Shown in pieces: positions 8,576 to 17,702 of a stretch of DNA of 64,000 nucleotides (the first letter of the stretch is position 1; every line of letters begins with the position of its first letter). Made by a program: the position numbers and the translations under genes. The stretch lies in NCBI RefSeq assembly GCF_017104565.1, contig NZ_JAAGPD010000015.1:124001-188000 (forward strand), given 5' to 3'. Source of the stretch: Paraburkholderia sp. Tr-20389 (lineage in GTDB: Bacteria; Pseudomonadota; Gammaproteobacteria; Burkholderiales; Burkholderiaceae). The notes under the pieces are model-generated. The model saw nothing but the letters and a program-made list of their open reading frames with translations. It made no database searches and was not told where the DNA came from.

Positions 8576-11438
8576 AGCGGATCTCGACGGGCTGGTAATG
8601 GACTTCGAGTGCGTTGACGGGAGGCGTGTCGAAGCGTGCGTACGCGCCGTCGCGTTTCAGCGGCACCGGGCGGCCCGCGACGCTCGCGCTGCATGTCTGC
8701 GCATTCGCGAGCTTCACGAAAGGCTCGTAATAGCCGCCGAATTCGAACGACAGACCGTTTGCATCCCGCTTGAAGTCGCGCACGAAACCGTTCGCCTCGG
8801 CGATGTACGGCAGCGGTCCCGCCTTCGACAACGTTCCGGGTTCGTCGAACGACACGCGAGCCGCGCCGTCCGCGATGTGGATATAGGTGCCGTCCGGACC
8901 GGGCGTGTAGCCCGTCACGCCATGCGATGCATGCAGGTCGGGCGTCGTGGTCAACGGCCAGTGCAGCTCGCGCACTTCGCCGTTGCCGCGCACGATCCAA
9001 TCATTCGACTTCGCGTTGGCTGCTTCGCTCTCCACCGAGCGCGCGACGGCGAACGAACGCCAGTCGAGCACCTTGTGCGCGTAGTCCGTCATGTGCACGG
9101 GCAGCACGGGCTGCTTGAGCACCGTCGCGAAGATCTGGTCGAGCGCGCGCAGCGACGCGACCTTCGTGCCGCTATACATGTGGTAGTAGATGTCGATCGG
9201 CTTGAAGCGCAGCGGCTTGTCCGTCATGTCGAAGGTTTCGAGCACGCGCGTGAAGCCGTAGAACGGGCCGAGCCAGTCGTTCGTGTAGACGTTCTCGTCC
9301 TGGTTCGGCGCATACACCTGATAGGCGCCCGGCCCTTTCATTACGCCGATGGGCGCAATATTGGTCCAGCTGTTCGCGCTCTTCGTGATGACGGTGTCGC
9401 CGCCGTTCACGTTGTCGACACCGGCCTGATAGGTCTTGCGCACGACGATCGCGGGCGGCTCGCAGTTGCCCGGCCATTGCAGGATCGTCACTTTCTTGCC
9501 CGGAGGCGCGAGGCGCGAATCGATGTAATCGATCGAGCCCGTCACTTCGCGATCGATGTTGAACGTGTAGTTCGGGATGTTCAGCGAGAACGCCGTGTCG
9601 CCGCCGCCGCGATCCACGCGCTCGCCCGTCTTCGCGTCGACGTTCTCCCATTCGAACGGATGCGAGTACGTGTGCGTGCCGATCGCGACATACGGCAGCG
9701 CGAACATCTTGCGCGCGATCTCTTCCAGACGCGGCGAGATCTGCGGATACAGGCCCTTCGGCCCCACTTCGCCTTCGATCACCGACAGCGTCATCGGCAC
9801 CTTGTAGCGCGTGAAGATCTGCTGATAGAGCGCTTCGCCCGAATAGTCTGCGCCCGGGAATTCCGCGCGCGACGCGAAGCCGTCGCCGTCCACATGCGAC
9901 ATGAACAGACGCCGGCCGTTTTCCGTGGTGACGCTCGGCGACGGCATCGGCTGCAGACGCAGCGCCTGACGCAGGAACTCGATCGGCTGGATCGCCCAGC
10001 GCTCCTGGCCGATGCCGTTGAGCGACACGACCGTGTACGGGCTCATCGCGAAGCCGCCCCACGGCGTGATCGCGATCTGGTCGAGCGTCGCTTCGCCGCT
10101 CTTCACGCGCAGCAGCGATTTGCTCGCGCTTCCCGCCTGCACGCCCGTCAGGTCGCGCGTGCCGAGCTTCGGATCGACTTCGAAGCCGATCATCGGATCG
10201 CGCGACACGACTTCGATCTTGTCGGCGAACGGGCCCGCGACGGCTTGCAGGTCGAGCGCGCGGCCTTCGTCTTCCGCCGCGTCGAAACCGAACTGGCCCA
10301 TGAACACGACGGGCACATGCGCGGCCATGCGCGCATCGATCCACGTGCGCCACGCGCCGCTGTTCGCGGTCTCGTCGCCCTGCAGCCACGCGACGACGCC
10401 TGCATAGCGGTCGGGCGTGATGCCGTCGGGCAACGGCTCGTTGACGTTCGCATATTCGACGTCGTAGCCCAGATAGTTGAGCGGCGTCGCCAGATCGCGC
10501 ACGCCGGGCGTTTCGTCGAGCGGCAGGTCCACCTCGCTGTCCTGCACGATCAGCACCTTGCGCGGCAGCACTTCAATGGCGCCGATGCCGACCACGTTCA
10601 TCGACGCATTCGACACATACGGCGTGACGCCCGCGGCGAGCACCTGCGCGGCCGTCGTGCGCGCGCAGGCGCGGTCGTCGGTGGGACAGGTTTCTATCGA
10701 CACGACAGGTACGCCCGTCGTTTGCGTGAAGCTGCGCGCAGCGGCGACACGTGCGTCGCGCTCGCTCGCCGCGACACTGCCGTTCCGCGCGTCGCGCACA
10801 AGCGCCGGGCCGACGACTGCGTACAGTGCGCTCGCGCGCGGCAGCGCGGCCTGCAACGCAGCGTCGCCACCGATCACGAGGCGCGCGTCGGGATGCGCGG
10901 CGCGGATCGCGTCGATCGATGCAATCGCTGTGGGCGTGTCGAGCAGGAAGCCGCGATAGCCGCGCTTCCACAACGGCTCGATTTGCGCGCCGACGAACGC
11001 GTCGGGCGTGGCTTGTGCGGCATCGGCGAGCGTGCGCGCGAGCCAGACGGTGTGACGCAGCGGATGCGCGGCAGGATCGAAGCCGCCGGCGGGGTCGATC
11101 ACGACGGCATCGAAGGCCTGCAATTCGCCGACGGGCACACGCGAACCATAGAAGAACGCGAGATTGACGCGCGGCGCCTGAGCGTCGCCCGATGCTTGCG
11201 CGTGCAACTGAGTGGACGGCTGCGTTGCCAACCGTGTGGGCGACTGAGCCTGCGCCGCGACGCCATGCATCGCGAAGCCGGCCGCCGCGGCCAGTGCAAC
11301 CACGCGAGCGTGCGCAAGCGCACGCACGAGGGCACGCGGTTGCGCCATCATCGTGCTGTGCACTGCGTGGCCGAAGCCTTGCAACACCCCGTCGAGCGCC
11401 AATTGCGCTTCGAATATCGTTTGAATCCCCGCTCGCAT
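8565..11438 (-). CDS. pelA: PelA, periplasmic Pel deacetylase/hydrolase
   Basis: First gene of the operon. PelA deacetylates Pel in the periplasm. 957 residues from the first ATG: signal peptide (charged then hydrophobic stretch, residues 31-65), a GH-like N-terminal domain (about 90-290), a reductase-like middle domain, a CE4-like deacetylase (about 505-800) and a C-terminal beta-rich region. Deacetylase metal/catalytic residues are visible as D517 (SHVDGDGF) and H589/H593 (THTYSH); their spacing matches D528/H600/H604 of Pseudomonas PelA. In the hydrolase domain the expected catalytic Glu is not obvious. The start may instead be one of the tandem ATGs at 11351/11348, which would give a more usual signal peptide; neither start has a strong ribosome site. 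Confidence 0.9.
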   Translation of the reverse strand: MRAGIQTIFEAQLALDGVLQGFGHAVHSTMMAQPRALVRALAHARVVALAAAAGFAMHGVAAQAQSPTRLATQPSTQLHAQASGDAQAPRVNLAFFYGSRVPVGELQAFDAVVIDPAGGFDPAAHPLRHTVWLARTLADAAQATPDAFVGAQIEPLWKRGYRGFLLDTPTAIASIDAIRAAHPDARLVIGGDAALQAALPRASALYAVVGPALVRDARNGSVAASERDARVAAARSFTQTTGVPVVSIETCPTDDRACARTTAAQVLAAGVTPYVSNASMNVVGIGAIEVLPRKVLIVQDSEVDLPLDETPGVRDLATPLNYLGYDVEYANVNEPLPDGITPDRYAGVVAWLQGDETANSGAWRTWIDARMAAHVPVVFMGQFGFDAAEDEGRALDLQAVAGPFADKIEVVSRDPMIGFEVDPKLGTRDLTGVQAGSASKSLLRVKSGEATLDQIAITPWGGFAMSPYTVVSLNGIGQERWAIQPIEFLRQALRLQPMPSPSVTTENGRRLFMSHVDGDGFASRAEFPGADYSGEALYQQIFTRYKVPMTLSVIEGEVGPKGLYPQISPRLEEIARKMFALPYVAIGTHTYSHPFEWENVDAKTGERVDRGGGDTAFSLNIPNYTFNIDREVTGSIDYIDSRLAPPGKKVTILQWPGNCEPPAIVVRKTYQAGVDNVNGGDTVITKSANSWTNIAPIGVMKGPGAYQVYAPNQDENVYTNDWLGPFYGFTRVLETFDMTDKPLRFKPIDIYYHMYSGTKVASLRALDQIFATVLKQPVLPVHMTDYAHKVLDWRSFAVARSVESEAANAKSNDWIVRGNGEVRELHWPLTTTPDLHASHGVTGYTPGPDGTYIHIADGAARVSFDEPGTLSKAGPLPYIAEANGFVRDFKRDANGLSFEFGGYYEPFVKLANAQTCSASVAGRPVPLKRDGAYARFDTPPVNALEVHYQPVEIRCER

Positions 11439-11938
11439 ACGATTTTTTCTTCGGTTATTACTTTTTTACCGACCGGCTTTAAAAACCGGTTTTCCTGGGA
11501 TTTAGATCCCTTCGATCAGCAGTGCATGTCCAAATGTCAAATATCGGGCAATGCACTGCATACGGATGAAAATCTGCAGACTGGAAAGATCAGAGGATAT
11601 GAAGCGCTATCTCTGTGAATCGGCGCGCATTTTAACGCGTTCCGCCCCGACGGGAAGAGGTGTCGCAAAAATATCACGAGGCTGAAAACGCCTGCCCGCG
11701 TGCCTCGCAAATATCGATTTACGCTGAGAAAGGCTCGCAAACGTTTAACCAGATAATCGCGAACGGATATTCGATTTCGATTATTTTTTTACTCGGCGTT
11801 GTCGTATTACCAACTATTTCATGCACGCGACAGCCATTTAAAAGTCCAATTGCCAGCATTTGAAAGGCGCGCAAACGATTTCGCGGTTGCGATGCGGTGC
11901 AACTCCTGTCGCACCGCGTTTATGCGATCATCGGAGCC
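11439..11938. other. Regulatory intergenic region between pelA and the AraC-family gene
   Basis: About 500 bases without a credible gene, noticeably more AT-rich than its surroundings. It must hold the pel operon promoter (leftward) and that of the AraC-type gene (rightward). Three inverted repeats are visible: ACCGG-N9-CCGGT (11472-11490), GGGAT-TTAG-ATCCC (11497-11510), and a longer pair listed separately (11519-11559). No binding site of a named regulator can be assigned from sequence alone. Confidence 0.6.
11519..11559. repeat. Inverted repeat GCAGTGCAT-N23-ATGCACTGC upstream of pelA
   Basis: Two perfectly complementary 9-base arms (11519-11527 and 11551-11559) separated by 23 bases, 81-121 bases upstream of the pelA ATG. 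It could be a paired operator half-site arrangement or a hairpin in a pel leader transcript. Function is inferred only from position. Confidence 0.5.
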
Positions 11939-12754
11939 ATGGACGATCAACGTTACTGGCGCGACCCGCAGTTGCCGTTTGTCGAAAGCCGGCTCGCTTT
12001 CGGCTCGCGTGCGTGCTACGTGCCGCACACGCACGACACGCTGTCCATCGGCGCCGTGGACAGTGGCCACAGCAACTACGTCTGTGGCGACGATCGCGCG
12101 CGCCTCGGTCCGGGCAGTCTCGTGCTGATACCCGCAGCGCGGGTCCACGCGTGCAATCCGGATAGGGACAGCGAGTGGAGCTATCAGATGCTTCATCTCG
12201 ATGTCGCGTGGGCGAGCGCGGTGCTGTGCGAGAGCGGCAGCGCGGATGCCGACGACGTGCTCGCGCGTCCGTCGATCAATCGGGACCGCGATGCGTATCT
12301 GCGTTACTGCGCACTCAACCGGCTGCTGTTCTCGAATACGGACAGCGCGGAAAAGGAAGCGGCGCTGATTCTTTTCGTCAGCGAACGCTCATGGCTCGGC
12401 GAGGCGCGCGACGTGCCGCCTGTCCCACGCATGACAGCCGATCGTCTGAGGCGGATCACGGATCTGCTGCATGACGCGTACGGCGAACGCCTGCCCATCG
12501 AGCAGCTCGCGCAGATGGCGGGCATGAGCCGCTATGCGTTCATTCGCGCGTTTCGCGCCGCGACAGGCATGGCGCCGCACGCGTATCAACTGGATCTGCG
12601 CATCAACGCGGCGCGGCGCCTGTTACGCGATGGATGCGCACTCACGGCCGTCGCACACGACCTCGGCTTCGCGGATCAGGCGCATTTCCACCGCGCATTC
12701 AAGGAGCGCGTCGCGATGACACCTGGCGCTTACCGCCGCGTCGCGGGCACATAA
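11939..12754 (+). CDS. AraC-family transcriptional regulator
   Basis: 271-residue regulator with an N-terminal cupin-type sensing domain (CYVPHTHDTLSIGAVDSGH; LGPGSLVLIPAARVHACNPD) and a C-terminal AraC double helix-turn-helix (about residues 175-270; LAQMAGMSRYAFIRAFRAAT, AVAHDLGFADQAHFHRAF). ATG at 11939 is preferred; a GTG 42 bases upstream stays in frame but precedes the usual family start. It lies 89 bases before a LysE exporter on the same strand, a pairing common in Burkholderiaceae, so it probably controls that exporter. It also faces the pel operon, but a role there is unproven. Confidence 0.85.
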   Translation: MDDQRYWRDPQLPFVESRLAFGSRACYVPHTHDTLSIGAVDSGHSNYVCGDDRARLGPGSLVLIPAARVHACNPDRDSEWSYQMLHLDVAWASAVLCESGSADADDVLARPSINRDRDAYLRYCALNRLLFSNTDSAEKEAALILFVSERSWLGEARDVPPVPRMTADRLRRITDLLHDAYGERLPIEQLAQMAGMSRYAFIRAFRAATGMAPHAYQLDLRINAARRLLRDGCALTAVAHDLGFADQAHFHRAFKERVAMTPGAYRRVAGT

Positions 12755-12843
12755 GCGCGGCACCCCTTCCTCACGTCGCGCACTTTTCTTCAATATCTCC
12801 GCACACCTGTCCAGCAGACTCCCGGCACACACAAGGAGTCGAG

Positions 12844-13494
12844 ATGGGTCTTTCTCTTCAGCAGTTCGCGATGGTCGCGGGCGCGCATCTGCTTGCGCTG
12901 CTCAGCCCGGGACCGGATTTCATTCTGATCGCACGCAGCGCGCTGTTGCGTGGATGGCGCAAGACGGGTGCCGTGTGTTTCGGCATTGCCTGCGCGAACG
13001 GCGTATTCATCGCACTCGCGCTCGGCGGCGTGGCCGCCCTGCATCGGCATGGCGCAACGTTCGCGCTCGTGCAGGCTTCAGGCTGCGTGTATCTGGTCTA
13101 TCTGGGCGGATTGATGCTGCGGCATGCGAAGGCAACGTCGATCGCGCCGCATGTTCAGGATCGAGCTTCTGTGCCACAGGCGAGCGCCTGGCTCGCACGC
13201 TTCGCGACGGGCTTCGCCTCCGCGATTCTCAATCCGAAGAATGCGCTCTTCTATGCAAGCCTGTTCGCGTTGCTCGCGGCACGCGACGCTCCCTTCGGTG
13301 CGCAGATCTGCTACGGCGTATGGATGTTCGCTGCCGTGTTCGGCTGGGATCTGCTGGTGGCGATGGGCATCGGGCATCCGTCAGTCGTCGCGCGCTTCAC
13401 GCGCCATAGCGCGTCGATCGAACGCGTGACAGGCGTCGTATTGCTCGCGATTGCCGCGAGCGTGCTGGCGATGCTCGTGCGCGAGTGGTTATGA
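12844..13494 (+). CDS. LysE/RhtB-family amino-acid exporter
   Basis: 216-residue inner-membrane exporter of the LysE family. The start at 12844 follows AAGGAG with good spacing. The N-terminal motif LLALLSPGPDFILIARSALLRGWR is the family hallmark, followed by about six hydrophobic helices and the conserved ILNPKNALFY. Such proteins export amino acids or related small metabolites by proton antiport; the substrate cannot be read from sequence. Likely co-transcribed with, or controlled by, the AraC-type gene immediately upstream. Confidence 0.87.
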   Translation: MGLSLQQFAMVAGAHLLALLSPGPDFILIARSALLRGWRKTGAVCFGIACANGVFIALALGGVAALHRHGATFALVQASGCVYLVYLGGLMLRHAKATSIAPHVQDRASVPQASAWLARFATGFASAILNPKNALFYASLFALLAARDAPFGAQICYGVWMFAAVFGWDLLVAMGIGHPSVVARFTRHSASIERVTGVVLLAIAASVLAMLVREWL

Positions 13495-13793
13495 ATTCGT
13501 TGGTGATGAATCTGCATCATCGGTCGTCGCCGATTGATGACGAACGATCATCTATAGCTCTGAAGCCATCGCTCCGGCGCTGTCGCAGCAGTCCCGCAGC
13601 AGTCCCGCAACTGTCACGACAAGCGGCGGCGAGTATCCTCTTCATGTCGCAGATGTCGGATCGCGCCCATGTCGACAGGCATGGGTGTTGCTCCATGCGG
13701 TGACGGCGGCGCCTAAGTCTGCCGACGCGGTTTCCGCACCCGTGGTCCGGTCATCGCACCGGTCCGTTCAGCCATTCTTCGATGGAGGATTCC

Positions 13794-13955
13794 ATGCTTC
13801 GATACGCTGCCATCTTCTTCATCATCGCCATCATTGCGGCCGTCTTCGGATTCGGCGGCATTGCCGCAGGCGCTGCTGAAATAGCGAAGGTGCTGTTCTT
13901 TATCTTTATCGTGATCTTTCTCGTCACGCTGCTCATGGGCGTGATCAGACGCTGA
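13794..13955 (+). CDS. DUF1328 small membrane protein (YtjA-like)
   Basis: 53-residue protein, [20 protein letters not shown] onward, ending LLMGVIRR: two hydrophobic helices joined by a [12 protein letters not shown] turn, the exact layout of DUF1328/UPF0391 proteins. ATG follows GGAGGA at good spacing. Function of the family is unknown; members are often linked to envelope or general stress. The roughly 300 bases before it (13495-13793) contain no other gene. Confidence 0.85.
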   Translation: MLRYAAIFFIIAIIAAVFGFGGIAAGAAEIAKVLFFIFIVIFLVTLLMGVIRR

Positions 13956-14037
13956 ACCCGCGCATGACACCATCGTCGAGCAAGCGGATGCACGCTGTGC
14001 CGCGCGTCCGTTTGCTGTCGTAGTTGCCTGCCGGCGA

Positions 14038-14241
14038 TCACGCCCCCGCGCGCGATTCGAGCATGCTCAGCGTTTCGTCCAGCCTTCTTGCGCGGGTCTT
14101 TTGCGCGGGAAGGCTCGCGGCGGCCGTCACGTCGTCGACGCGTTTGCGCCAGTACGACAGCGGAAGCGGATCCGTGCCTGAAATGCGCGCCAGCATGTAC
14201 TCCAGATGCCCGATATCCGACTCAAGCTGATGATGGTTCAT
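14038..14241 (-). CDS. Hypothetical 67-residue protein
   Basis: Small soluble, helical protein beginning MNHHQLESDIGHLEYMLARI and containing DPLPLSYWRKRVDDV and TRARRLDETLSMLES. A strong ribosome site (GGGGAAAGG) directly precedes the ATG at 14241, which is why this start is chosen over an in-frame GTG at 14259. No known domain is recognised. It stands alone between a DUF1328 gene and a TetR gene. A real gene is likely from the ribosome site and codon use. Confidence 0.6.
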   Translation of the reverse strand: MNHHQLESDIGHLEYMLARISGTDPLPLSYWRKRVDDVTAAASLPAQKTRARRLDETLSMLESRAGA

Positions 14242-14412
14242 GCCTTTCCCCGAATGCACCGTGCGCGCGGACCGGCTTCAGTCGTCGCGACGGCGTCGAA
14301 TTGATATGTGCTGAAGATGGCCAGCGCTCGCTGCCATCGGACGCTCAATATGACATCAGGGGAAAACGGCCCGCAAGCCCGCCGTTGCATATCGGGGAAA
14401 CGGTACCGACTT

Positions 14413-15099
14413 TCACGCGCTTGTAAAACTGTCGCCCTCTCGCGCGAGACGCGGCATGTCCCGGCTCAGGTCGTAGTTCAGGAAGCCGAGAATCAGGCGC
14501 ACCATTTCGTCTTCGAAGGCGTCGGTGCCGAAGTAATGGGGACGCTCCTGCGCCGTGGCGAGCAGCACGCCGGAGATCGCGCGAAACAGCACGAAGCGCG
14601 CTTCGTCGCTGCCGACCCGCTTGCCCAGTTCAGGGTTCTCGCGATTCAGCGTGCCTGAAATCAACTCGAAGTAGCGCCGCATGCCCTGCCCGACGGGCGT
14701 GTCGGGCGCGGCTTCCGCCCATTCCGCGCGCAGGATGCCGTAGAGGCGCGGCCGGTCGCCGACGAAGGCCGCCACCACGCGAATGATGCGGCGCGCGTTG
14801 AGCCCCGTGCCAAACGGCGCGGGCTGCGTGAGCGCCTCTTTCATCATCGCCGTCAAACGTTCGAGCTCGCGCCGTGCCAGCGCCTCGATCAGGCCTTCCT
14901 TGTTTGGAAAGTACTGATAGATCGCACCGATACTGAAGCCCGCCGTATCGGCGACGCGCTGCGTCGTCAGCCCCGCTTTGCCATGCGCTTCGAGCGTGCG
15001 GGCGGCCGCCTCCAGAATGCTGTCGAGCGCGAATTCGGCGCGCGCCTGCTTGGGCCGCCGACGCGACGGGGGACTCGTGGGCAAAGATACTCCGTGCAT
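14413..15099 (-). CDS. TetR-family transcriptional regulator
   Basis: 228-residue regulator. The N-terminal helix-turn-helix is clear: DSILEAAARTLEAHGKAGLTT then RVADTAGFSIGAIYQYFPNKEGL (about residues 25-75), followed by a helical ligand domain. No target gene is adjacent: the neighbours are a small hypothetical gene and a LysR gene reading the same way, so it may act elsewhere or only on itself. The ligand cannot be guessed. Confidence 0.88.
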   Translation of the reverse strand: MHGVSLPTSPPSRRRPKQARAEFALDSILEAAARTLEAHGKAGLTTQRVADTAGFSIGAIYQYFPNKEGLIEALARRELERLTAMMKEALTQPAPFGTGLNARRIIRVVAAFVGDRPRLYGILRAEWAEAAPDTPVGQGMRRYFELISGTLNRENPELGKRVGSDEARFVLFRAISGVLLATAQERPHYFGTDAFEDEMVRLILGFLNYDLSRDMPRLAREGDSFTSA

Positions 15100-15307
15100 G
15101 AATGAAGGTTGAAGTTTGTTGGATGCGCAACATCACCGCACATCAGGCGTTGACGCATGCAGTGTGCATCAATCATGTCGATTGTGGAATGGTGGGATGC
15201 TTCAGCGCGATCCCGTCGGAGCGAGGGTATCACGCGTCCGCATGCTGATCGACATGCGGCCGTCCGATCCCGCGTGCAGTTGACGCACGCACGACACACG
15301 CGCCCGC

Positions 15308-16207
15308 TTATCGGCGCGCCGCTCTCGGCGAACGGTCGATCAAGCCAAGGTCGAGTTCTTCACAGAGGAAGCACTGCAGCGCATCGACGGCTGTTTCCTG
15401 CGCGCCCGCTGCATGGCGCACGAACAGGCCGAGGTCTGCGGCGGGCGGCTCCGGCAAGCCGTCGGCGGCGCCGAGCACGCGCATCGTGTCATGGCGGATA
15501 TTGCCGTCGAGCAGCACCGATACGCCAAGCCCCGCCTCCACGGCCGACTGCACAGCGGGCAGGCTCGTGCTCGTGCAAACCACACGCCACGCGATGCCCG
15601 CGCGCCGCAGGATCGTCATCACCTGCTGCTGCCACAGACATGTGCCGCCGAACGCGACCAGCGGCAATGGCGCATCGGGATCGGCCACATAGCCGCGCGT
15701 GCCGACCCAGAAGAGCGGCTGCGTCCACGTGACGAGCGGCGTCGCGTCGACCATCGCGGGATCGCCGACCAGCACGTCGAGCGCGCCGTCCGCGAGACGC
15801 TGCGATAACGCTGCGCTCGCATCGACGACGATCTCCATCGCGACCTGCGGATGCGCGGCCGAGAAGCGCCGCAACGCGCGCGGCAGACGGCCGACGGCCA
15901 CATCCTCCAGCATGCCGAGCCGCACCGTGCCCGCCACCTCGCCCGTCTCGAGCGCGCGGCGCGCGTCCTCCCCGGCACCGAGGATCGCGTGCGCATAGGG
16001 CAGTAGCCGGTGCCCGGCATCCGTCAGCCGCACGCCGCGCGGAGAGCGTTCCAGCAGGCGCTGGCCGATGTCGTCCTCGAGACGCCGCAGTTGCATGCTG
16101 ACGGCCGCCTGCGTGCGGGCCAGACGCACGGCCGCCGCGCTGACGGCTCCCGTTTCGGCGACCGTCACGAAGGCTCGTAGAAGACTGCTGTCGAAGTCGC
16201 GCATCAT
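15308..16207 (-). CDS. LysR-family transcriptional regulator
   Basis: 299 residues with a canonical LysR N-terminal winged helix (LLRAFVTVAETGAVSAAAVRLARTQAAVSMQLRRLEDDIGQRLLER, residues 8-55 region) and a two-lobe effector domain. It is divergent from an EamA-type exporter starting at 16311, with an ATAAG-N9-CTTAT site in the 103-base gap, so it most likely controls that exporter and itself. Confidence 0.9.
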   Translation of the reverse strand: MMRDFDSSLLRAFVTVAETGAVSAAAVRLARTQAAVSMQLRRLEDDIGQRLLERSPRGVRLTDAGHRLLPYAHAILGAGEDARRALETGEVAGTVRLGMLEDVAVGRLPRALRRFSAAHPQVAMEIVVDASAALSQRLADGALDVLVGDPAMVDATPLVTWTQPLFWVGTRGYVADPDAPLPLVAFGGTCLWQQQVMTILRRAGIAWRVVCTSTSLPAVQSAVEAGLGVSVLLDGNIRHDTMRVLGAADGLPEPPAADLGLFVRHAAGAQETAVDALQCFLCEELDLGLIDRSPRAARR

Positions 16208-16226
16208 CAGCGTCCGTTATATCGGC

Positions 16227-16245
16227 ATAAGAAATATCAGCTTAT
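16227..16245. promoter_or_regulatory. Putative LysR binding site (ATAAG-N9-CTTAT)
   Basis: A 19-base interrupted palindrome, arms ATAAG and CTTAT, lying in the 103-base gap between the divergent LysR and EamA genes. It fits the T-N11-A pattern of LysR-type operators. Assignment is by position and pattern. Confidence 0.55.
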
Positions 16246-16310
16246 CTTAAGCCCTATTTCGCCGATATGATGGTCGTTCATCGTCCCGTTGTGCGGTACT
16301 TCCCAAACCC

Positions 16311-17207
16311 ATGAAAGACTCGACGCTCGCCGATTCCCTCACCTTCGACGCCCCGCCGTCGCCTGCCGCGCCGAAGCGCCACGTCGGCGTTGCCGCGCTG
16401 CTCGGCCTGATGTCGATGTCCTGCGTGCAGTTCGGCGCCGCGCTGTCCGCGCCGACGATGGACGCATTCGGCGCCTTCAGCACGACGTGGCTGCGGCTCG
16501 CGTGGGCAGCCGTCATTCTGGCCATCGTCGTGCGTCCGAAGCTGCGCAGCTACTCGCGTGCGCACTGGCTTGCCGCGGGTGTGCTCGGTGTCGCGATGGC
16601 TGGCATGACGTTGTGCTTTTTCTCGGCGATCGAACGCATTCCGCTCGGCCTCGCCGTCGCGATCGACTTTCTTGGCCCGCTGACCGTCGCGACACTCGGC
16701 GTGCGCCGTCTGCGCGCGCTGCTGTGGCCGCTGCTCGCGGTCGCGGGTGTGCTGCTGCTCGCGCGCGACCGCGCGGGCTGGATCGGCGACCCCACCGGCA
16801 TGTTGCTTGCAGCGGGCGCGGCGTGCGGATGGGGCAGCTATATCGTGCTGATGAAAAAAACGGGCGCGCTCTTCAAGGGGCTCGAAGGGCTGTCGGTCTC
16901 GCTGATCGCGGCAGCCCTCGTCGCGACGCCCTTCGGCCTCGCCGAGCACGGCGTGCATATCGCGCCGATGCAGTTCGCCGCCACGGCAGGCCTTGCCGTG
17001 CTCGTGCCGCTTTTGCCGTACGCACTGGAAATGATTGCGCTGCGCCACATGCCCGCTTCGTCGTTCGGCATTCTGATGAGCATCGAACCGGCGATCGGCG
17101 CGCTCGCGGGCTTCGTCGTGCTGCATCAGCCGATGACGGCGCTGCAACTGGCGGGCACGCTGTTCGTCGTGAGCGCGAGCGTCGGTGTGATCGTCACGTC
17201 GCGATGA
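16311..17207 (+). CDS. EamA/DMT-superfamily exporter, RhtA-like
   Basis: 298 residues with about ten hydrophobic helices arranged as two EamA halves. The stretch GMTLCFFSAIERIPLGLAVA and the second-half ALEMIALRHMPASSFGILMS resemble RhtA, the threonine/homoserine exporter of E. coli, more than other DMT proteins. It has a short hydrophilic N-terminus of about 25 residues. Divergent LysR neighbour probably regulates it. The substrate is inferred only at family level (amino acids or derivatives). Confidence 0.85.
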   Translation: MKDSTLADSLTFDAPPSPAAPKRHVGVAALLGLMSMSCVQFGAALSAPTMDAFGAFSTTWLRLAWAAVILAIVVRPKLRSYSRAHWLAAGVLGVAMAGMTLCFFSAIERIPLGLAVAIDFLGPLTVATLGVRRLRALLWPLLAVAGVLLLARDRAGWIGDPTGMLLAAGAACGWGSYIVLMKKTGALFKGLEGLSVSLIAAALVATPFGLAEHGVHIAPMQFAATAGLAVLVPLLPYALEMIALRHMPASSFGILMSIEPAIGALAGFVVLHQPMTALQLAGTLFVVSASVGVIVTSR

Positions 17208-17297
17208 ACGGAACCGTCGGGTCCGAATGATGCGCGAGGTCAGGCGTCTAGAATCGACGCATCGACTCATCGCCCCCCGACCCGCGAGGACACCATC

Positions 17298-17696
17298 ATG
17301 ACCGACGACGAACGCGCGATCCGCCAGCTGATCGACACCTGGCTCGCCGCCAGCAAGGCAGGCGACACGGCCACCGTGCTGAGCCTGATGACCGACGATG
17401 TGATTTTCATGGTGCCGGGCCAGAAACCGTTCGGCAAAGCCGCGTTCATGGCGGCGTCCGAAGGCCAGAAGAACATCGCGATCGACGGCAAGAGCGACAT
17501 CCTTGAACTTCAGGTGCTCGGCGACTGGGCCTTTTTGCGCTCGCACCTCGCGATCAGCATCACGCCGAAGGACGGCTCCGCGCCGCCGATGCAGCTTGCC
17601 GGCAACACGATGACGATTCTGCGCAAGGAAACCGACGGCCGCTGGCTGCTCGCGCGCGACGCCAATCTACTGGTGCCGCAGACTCCGCCAACGTAA
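17298..17696 (+). CDS. SnoaL-like / DUF4440 family protein
   Basis: 132-residue cone-fold protein: DERAIRQLIDTWLAASKAGD, VLSLMTDDVIFMVPG, then a beta-rich half with LGDWAFLRSHL and TILRKETDGRWLLARDANLL. This is the SgcJ/EcaC-type NTF2-like layout seen in many small enzymes and binding proteins. ATG follows GAGGA. No specific reaction can be assigned. Its stop lies six bases from the convergent E1 gene. Confidence 0.78.
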   Translation: MTDDERAIRQLIDTWLAASKAGDTATVLSLMTDDVIFMVPGQKPFGKAAFMAASEGQKNIAIDGKSDILELQVLGDWAFLRSHLAISITPKDGSAPPMQLAGNTMTILRKETDGRWLLARDANLLVPQTPPT

Positions 17697-17702
17697 AGCG
17701 CG

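Noticed and set aside
1593-11618. Very long open frames on the plus strand across the pel operon
   Set aside because: They are antisense shadows of high-G+C pel genes: Arg/His/Ala-rich, no domains, no ribosome sites.
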